Shown: piece after piece, positions 6,190 through 9,187 of the stretch
Layout of the letters: every line of letters starts with the position of its first letter
Position numbering within the stretch: position 1 is the first letter of the stretch
Source of the DNA: Pontiellaceae bacterium
GTDB taxonomy: Bacteria > Verrucomicrobiota > Kiritimatiellia > Kiritimatiellales > Tichowtungiaceae
Length of the DNA stretch: 9,187 nt
Direction of reading: 5' to 3'
NCBI GenBank assembly: GCA_029934215.1
Contig: JAOZMR010000100.1
Location: forward strand, 1-9,187
Made by a program: the position numbers and the translations under genes
Notes under the pieces: model-generated
The model's database searches: none
What the model saw: only the letters and a program-made list of their open reading frames with translations
Told to the model about the DNA's origin: nothing

Positions 6190-6541
6190 CAGCCCTCATA
6201 CAAAACGCCCATTTCAACGATTTGCCTCGCAAGTTGAATGACGCCACTTTCAAAACGAATTAAGCACGCAACGAACGAATGTCTGGAAAAAGCTACAAGA
6301 GGTTTAACTGCGAAAGAACACAAAGAACGCAAAGAATAATGGTATTTAGCCCGTCTTTTTCTTTGCGATCTCTGCGTTCGTGAGCCGTTCCCGATGGTCA
6401 CTATTTTTGACTACAAAAATTATTTATCGCTTCGCTTTCAGCGCGGTTAATAAATCTCCATGTTTTGCAGTTTTCATGTCAAAGTGGCTACATTCATATT
6501 GCGAGGCAAAACCTGAAAACGAGCGTTTTGTATGAGGGCTG
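6190..6541. mobile_element. MITE-like element with 61-bp terminal inverted repeats
   Basis: The 352-bp segment begins CAGCCCTCATACAAAACGC (6190-6208) and ends with the exact reverse complement (6523-6541). The similarity continues inward to 6250 and 6481, including TTTGCCTCGCAA, TGAATG and GCCACTTT. By hand, 51 of 61 positions match. TTATTT is found directly outside each end (6184-6189 and 6542-6547), as expected for a 6-bp target duplication. No open frame inside encodes a transposase, so it would be non-autonomous. I cannot assign it to an IS family from its ends. It fills most of the 540-nt gene-free stretch between the M42 gene and trmB. The remainder (6152-6183 and 6548-6625) shows nothing I can identify. 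Confidence 0.72.
6306..6389. repeat. Nested inverted repeat inside the MITE (CGCAAAGAA type)
   Basis: The arm 6306-6336 pairs with 6359-6389 at 24 of 31 positions, with about 22 nt between them. The left arm contains a 9-nt tandem, GAACACAAA-GAACGCAAA-GAA, and the right arm contains its inverse, TTCTTTGCG. The left arm begins with TTTAACTGCG. It sits in the centre of the larger element, so the whole unit could fold into a long two-tier hairpin. Confidence 0.55.
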
Positions 6542-6625
6542 TTATTTATAGCGGTTCAACAGCATTTCGTCTCTGCGAAACCACTAGCGCCATTCCATGG
6601 GACGCCCAATAACAGAATAAAACCA

Positions 6626-7225
6626 ATGAGCTCTCTTTCAAAAAACACCTTGCGAATTCACCCAGACGACTTTCTGAACCCGACCGATCTTCGGCAAACC
6701 TTCGACCATCCGGAGAGGCCATTTGAGGTCGACATCGGTTGCGGAAAAGGTCGCTTCATTCTGGCGCGATCCGAGAAATTCCCAGAAACCAACTTTCTAG
6801 GGATCGATCGCATGCTCAATCGCATCAAGAAAATCGACAAAAAAGCGCGTCGGTTTGGGCGAGAAAACATTCGGCTCTTTCGAGTAGACGGATACTACGC
6901 AACCACCTACCTGCTTCCGGCGGGTAGCGTGGACGCCTACTACGTCTTCTACCCCGACCCATGGCCCAAAGGAAAACACCACCATAATCGCCTCTTCAAC
7001 GAACCCTTCATGAACGCAATCGCACGCACACTCAAACCCGGCGGAAAAATTCATGCAGCAAGCGACCACCTCCCTTATTTCGACGAAATCTACGGGCTCC
7101 TCAAAAGTGATTCCCGTTTTGAAGAAACCGAAACCTTCATTCCAACGGAAGATGAAGTGACCGATTTTGAACTGATTTTCTCGCACAAAGTCCCCGGACG
7201 CTGCTCATTTACCTGCTCATTATAG
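6626..7225 (+). CDS. trmB: tRNA (guanine-N7-)-methyltransferase TrmB
   Basis: The enzyme transfers a methyl group from S-adenosylmethionine to N7 of G46 in the variable loop of tRNAs, in the cytoplasm. The 199-residue product is near the usual bacterial size. SAM motif I is VDIGCGKGRF (35-44). The acidic residue after motif II lies in LGIDRM (58-63), and the TrmB signature FYPDPWPKGKHHHNRL (108-123) holds the catalytic Asp. TDFE (179-182) is the conserved C-terminal substrate-contact segment. No good Shine-Dalgarno precedes the ATG at 6626 (upstream is AGAATAAAACC), and no better start exists. The gene begins 84 nt after the MITE and is followed after 8 nt by slyX. It is likely the first gene of a three-gene operon. 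Confidence 0.95.
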   Translation: MSSLSKNTLRIHPDDFLNPTDLRQTFDHPERPFEVDIGCGKGRFILARSEKFPETNFLGIDRMLNRIKKIDKKARRFGRENIRLFRVDGYYATTYLLPAGSVDAYYVFYPDPWPKGKHHHNRLFNEPFMNAIARTLKPGGKIHAASDHLPYFDEIYGLLKSDSRFEETETFIPTEDEVTDFELIFSHKVPGRCSFTCSL

Positions 7226-7233
7226 GAGAAATT

Positions 7234-7425
7234 ATGGAAAACCGATTGAATAAATTAGAGATGCTTTACTCCGATCAGAGCCAAACAATCGAGGCGATGA
7301 GCGGAGAAATGTTTCAACAGCAAAAAGAGATTGCACAGCTAAAACGACAGCTCGACGAGCTCAAAGAACAGCTCGAAGCCTCCTCGAACGAAATCGGCGG
7401 CAACGAACGTCCGCCTCATTATTAA
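7234..7425 (+). CDS. slyX: SlyX family protein
   Basis: This is a small 63-residue protein, mostly a predicted coiled coil (about 3-50, with heptad-like MENRLNKLEMLYSDQSQTIE and repeated LKRQLDELKEQLE). It ends in PPHY, the hallmark C-terminus of SlyX. The molecular role of SlyX is not established. It is cytoplasmic, and the coiled coil suggests an oligomer. The ribosome binding site AGGAG (7224-7228) overlaps the trmB stop codon TAG, so translation of the two genes is probably coupled. Confidence 0.9.
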   Translation: MENRLNKLEMLYSDQSQTIEAMSGEMFQQQKEIAQLKRQLDELKEQLEASSNEIGGNERPPHY

Positions 7426-7449
7426 TTCCGAACGGAAGGAAAACTAAAC

Positions 7450-7656
7450 ATGATCGAATTTAAACTCACCGGCGAGCACATCGCCCTTTTTCAGCTACTA
7501 AAAGCAACACACATCTGCGGAACGGGCGGCGAAGCCAAAATCAGAATCGCCGAAAACCTTGTCACGGTTAACGGCGAGATCGAAACTCGTCTACGCAAAA
7601 AAATCCGAGTCGGGGAAGTCGTCGCATATAACGGCGAACAGATTACCGTGCTTTAG
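7450..7656 (+). CDS. ybcJ: S4-domain RNA-binding protein, YbcJ-like
   Basis: The 68-residue protein is a single S4-like fold. It has LLKATHICGTGGEAKIRIAE (residues 16-35), then VTVNGEIETRLRKKIRVGEVV, the typical strand-turn that binds structured RNA, with basic RLRKK. The length and pattern fit the YbcJ/S4_2 family, implicated in RNA or ribosome metabolism. Its exact target is not known from sequence. The start ATG at 7450 follows AAGGA (7436-7440) with 9 nt spacing. It is 24 nt after slyX and transcribed with it. The stop lies 10 nt from the convergent purD stop, with no terminator between them. Confidence 0.88.
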   Translation: MIEFKLTGEHIALFQLLKATHICGTGGEAKIRIAENLVTVNGEIETRLRKKIRVGEVVAYNGEQITVL

Positions 7657-7666
7657 GCGGGTTGAT

Positions 7667-8923
7667 CTATAACGCTCGATGCGCGATATCCTTGCGGTAA
7701 AATGCATCTCTCCACGAGATCTCTTCAACAGCGGCGTAGGCATTGTCGACGGCGGTTTGCAGGTCGGTCCCAAGTGCGGTGATGCCGAGGACGCGTCCGC
7801 CAGCGGTGACAACATTGTCGCCATCAAGCGCGGTACCCGCGTGAAAGACCGTTGCGCCTTCGTTTGCGGCGGCGATGCCAGAGATGACCTCCCCCTTCCC
7901 GTAATCACCTGGGTAGCCGCCTGCGGACATAACGATGCAAACCGACGGATCGGCTTTCCACGAAATCAGATCATCAGAAAGCGTTCCGTCCACACACGCC
8001 TCAAGCGCGGGGAGAATATCGCCGTCCCAGCGGGCGAGCACGGCTTGCGTTTCAGGATCGCCGAAACGGCAATTAAACTCGACGACACTCGGCTGGCCGT
8101 TGTGGATCATGAGTCCAGCGTAAAGAACACCTTTATAAGTGATTCCGCGTTTTTTGAGTTCAGCAAGCGTGCGGTCGTACACCTCGGAACGAACTTTTTC
8201 TAAAACAGACTCCGTAACGATCGGAGCTGGGGAATAGGCGCCCATGCCACCGGTATTGGGACCCGTGTCGCCCTCATAGGCGCGTTTGTGATCCTGCGAG
8301 GATGCGAGCAAAACAACATGTTCGCCGTCGATGAGCGCGAGGATGGAGGCTTCTTCGCCGACAAGAAAATCCTCGATAACAACGCGAGATCCGGCGTCGC
8401 CGAAGGCACCACCGAGAGCATCATTAATCGCCTCCTCAGCTTGCTCGACGGTTTCAGCAACCGTGACGCCTTTGCCAGCGGCGAGCCCGTCGGCTTTAAT
8501 GACAATTGGCGCGCCTTTTTCGCGGACATATTTGCAGGCGGGCTCGGCATCTGTGAAGACCGCATATCCAGAGGTTGGAACCCCTGCGGCCTTCATGATT
8601 TCTTTTGCGAACTCCTTACTGCCTTCGAGCTCAGCGGCGGCTTTGGAGGGACCAAAAACCCGGAAACCCTCGGCTTCAAGCGCATCAGCAAGTCCTGCGC
8701 ACAGCGGAGCTTCTGGACCAATAACCGTGAGATCTGGCCGATTTTCCTTCGCCCAAGCGATGATGTCCGCGATATCAGTGACACCGAGATCGATATTTGT
8801 TCCGAGTTCTGCGGTTCCTGCGTTGCCTGGGGCGCAAAAAAGTTCGGGAGCACAAGAGTCATTTTTGAGTTTCCAGCAGAGCGTATGTTCACGCCCGCCA
8901 TTTCCGATCACCAAAATTTTCAT
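7667..8923 (-). CDS. purD: Phosphoribosylamine-glycine ligase (GAR synthetase)
   Basis: The enzyme joins 5-phosphoribosylamine and glycine using ATP, the second step of de novo purine synthesis, in the cytoplasm. The 418-residue protein has the normal length. The N-domain starts MKILVIGNGGREH. The ATP-grasp domain has VIKADGLAAGKGV (141-153), DHKRAYEGDTGPNTGGMGAY (211-230) and EFNCRFGDPETQ (282-293) with metal ligands. The C-domain (about 325-418) closes the fold. I choose the ATG at 8923 because AAAGG lies 6 nt upstream and the family begins at MKILVIG. An upstream in-frame start at 8962 would add 13 residues without support. The gene stands alone and converges on the S4 gene. All catalytic motifs appear intact. 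Confidence 0.96.
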   Translation of the reverse strand: MKILVIGNGGREHTLCWKLKNDSCAPELFCAPGNAGTAELGTNIDLGVTDIADIIAWAKENRPDLTVIGPEAPLCAGLADALEAEGFRVFGPSKAAAELEGSKEFAKEIMKAAGVPTSGYAVFTDAEPACKYVREKGAPIVIKADGLAAGKGVTVAETVEQAEEAINDALGGAFGDAGSRVVIEDFLVGEEASILALIDGEHVVLLASSQDHKRAYEGDTGPNTGGMGAYSPAPIVTESVLEKVRSEVYDRTLAELKKRGITYKGVLYAGLMIHNGQPSVVEFNCRFGDPETQAVLARWDGDILPALEACVDGTLSDDLISWKADPSVCIVMSAGGYPGDYGKGEVISGIAAANEGATVFHAGTALDGDNVVTAGGRVLGITALGTDLQTAVDNAYAAVEEISWRDAFYRKDIAHRAL

Positions 8924-9074
8924 AAAAAGCCTTTCTGTTAAGAGGGGGAAGAAACTATCCATAAAAACCGAAAAAAGACACGAAAAAAAGACGGGTTAAT
9001 CGTTGATAGAGAGGTTCGACAGACCTGAGGTATTCCGTCAATCATTCTGCAAAAACTCTTTCTTCTTTTTCTTA

Positions 9075-9112
9075 GGCGCCGCGCAAAAACAACATGCTTG
9101 TAATGCGGCGCC
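9075..9112. repeat. Inverted repeat GGCGCCGC...GCGGCGCC
   Basis: Two perfect 8-nt arms (9075-9082 and 9105-9112) enclose 22 nt. The loop contains a smaller ACAA/TTGT stem (9089-9092 and 9098-9101). No T-run follows on either strand, so it is not a normal intrinsic terminator. The right arm lies in the spacer of the possible rightward promoter at 9098-9125. The 8-mer GCGGCGCC also occurs at 6107-6114, followed by ACAAAAACA, close to the GCAAAAACA here. Confidence 0.45.
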
Positions 9113-9125
9113 GTTCTGCTATAAG
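9098..9125 (+). promoter_or_regulatory. Possible rightward promoter TTGTAA-16-TATAAG
   Basis: The TTGTAA (9098-9103) and TATAAG (9120-9125) hexamers match the sigma70 consensus at 4 and 5 of 6 positions, with 16 nt spacing. It would drive a gene starting beyond the right edge, since no gene begins between here and 9187. This is pattern-level evidence only. Confidence 0.3.
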
Positions 9126-9146
9126 TGTGGGTGGAAATCTTTACCT

Positions 9147-9182
9147 TTTGAATCCATTCAAAGACGTTATTTGATCATCAAA
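9147..9182. promoter_or_regulatory. Two adjacent short palindromes near the right edge
   Basis: TTTGAA-TCCA-TTCAAA (9147-9162) and TTTGAT-C-ATCAAA (9170-9182) are both perfect, with 6-bp arms. They lie downstream of the possible promoter at 9098-9125 and may be operators or leader structures for a gene outside the window. The rest of 8924-9187 shows only A-rich stretches, including a CGAAAAAAGAC-type tandem at 8969-8992. Confidence 0.3.
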
Positions 9183-9187
9183 AATGA

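Noticed and set aside
6189..6401. A 70-codon leftward open frame in the MITE.
   Set aside because: It lies within the repeat structure, has no ribosome binding site and its product, with an LRSLCSF segment, is a by-product of the CGCAAAGAA repeat.
8288..8999. Long plus-strand open frames opposite purD (over 200 codons).
   Set aside because: They are mirror frames of the well-conserved purD gene and show no domain pattern.
9075..9112. The GGCGCCGC inverted repeat as a terminator or tRNA-like gene.
   Set aside because: There is no T-run on either strand and no cloverleaf or tRNA motifs.

Overview
This is a compact, gene-dense piece of chromosome from what looks like a Gram-negative-type bacterium of moderate GC. 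No plasmid, phage or CRISPR feature is visible. Evidence for an outer-membrane lineage is indirect: SlyX and a YbcJ-type S4 protein are present, and a gene at the left edge appears to encode an exported protein. Recurring TTCCAA-N3-TTGGAA palindromes in the intergenic DNA remind me of the Kiritimatiellota/Verrucomicrobiota side of the tree. That is a low-confidence recollection, and nothing here proves the taxonomy.

Layout, left to right. (1) Positions 1-92, minus strand: the first 30 codons of a gene with a signal peptide, which continues outside the window. (2) Positions 218-4768, minus strand: an apparent operon read from right to left. It holds two tandem paralogous genes for membrane-anchored TPR proteins (426 and 424 aa), followed 15 nt later by comEC, the DNA-uptake channel. 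A good sigma70-type promoter (TTGACA-17-GATACT) lies just before the first TPR gene. The ComEC protein ends inside its C-terminal metallo-beta-lactamase-like domain and lacks that domain's metal-binding motif. (3) Positions 4769-5014: a divergent intergenic region with one perfect palindrome, one degenerate palindrome built into the -35 box, and three related GGAAAA(A/C)TCGAA direct repeats. (4) Positions 5015-6085, plus strand: an M42-family metallo-aminopeptidase, followed by an intrinsic terminator and a second perfect hairpin.

(5) Positions 6190-6541: a 352-bp element with 61-bp imperfect terminal inverted repeats, flanked by a direct TTATTT duplication and with no transposase inside. It is best read as a MITE. 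It contains a smaller nested inverted repeat of the CGCAAAGAA type. (6) Positions 6626-7656, plus strand: trmB (tRNA m7G46 methyltransferase), slyX and a ybcJ-like S4 RNA-binding gene, tightly packed as an RNA/translation cluster. (7) Positions 7667-8923, minus strand: purD (GAR synthetase), converging on the S4 gene with only 10 nt between stop codons. (8) Positions 8924-9187: non-coding DNA with a long-loop GGCGCCGC inverted repeat, a possible rightward promoter and two short palindromes, probably the control region of a gene beyond the right edge.

The housekeeping genes are ordinary. The parts worth attention are the TPR-TPR-comEC operon with its truncated ComEC, the repeated 6-3-6 palindrome around these transcription units, and the MITE.
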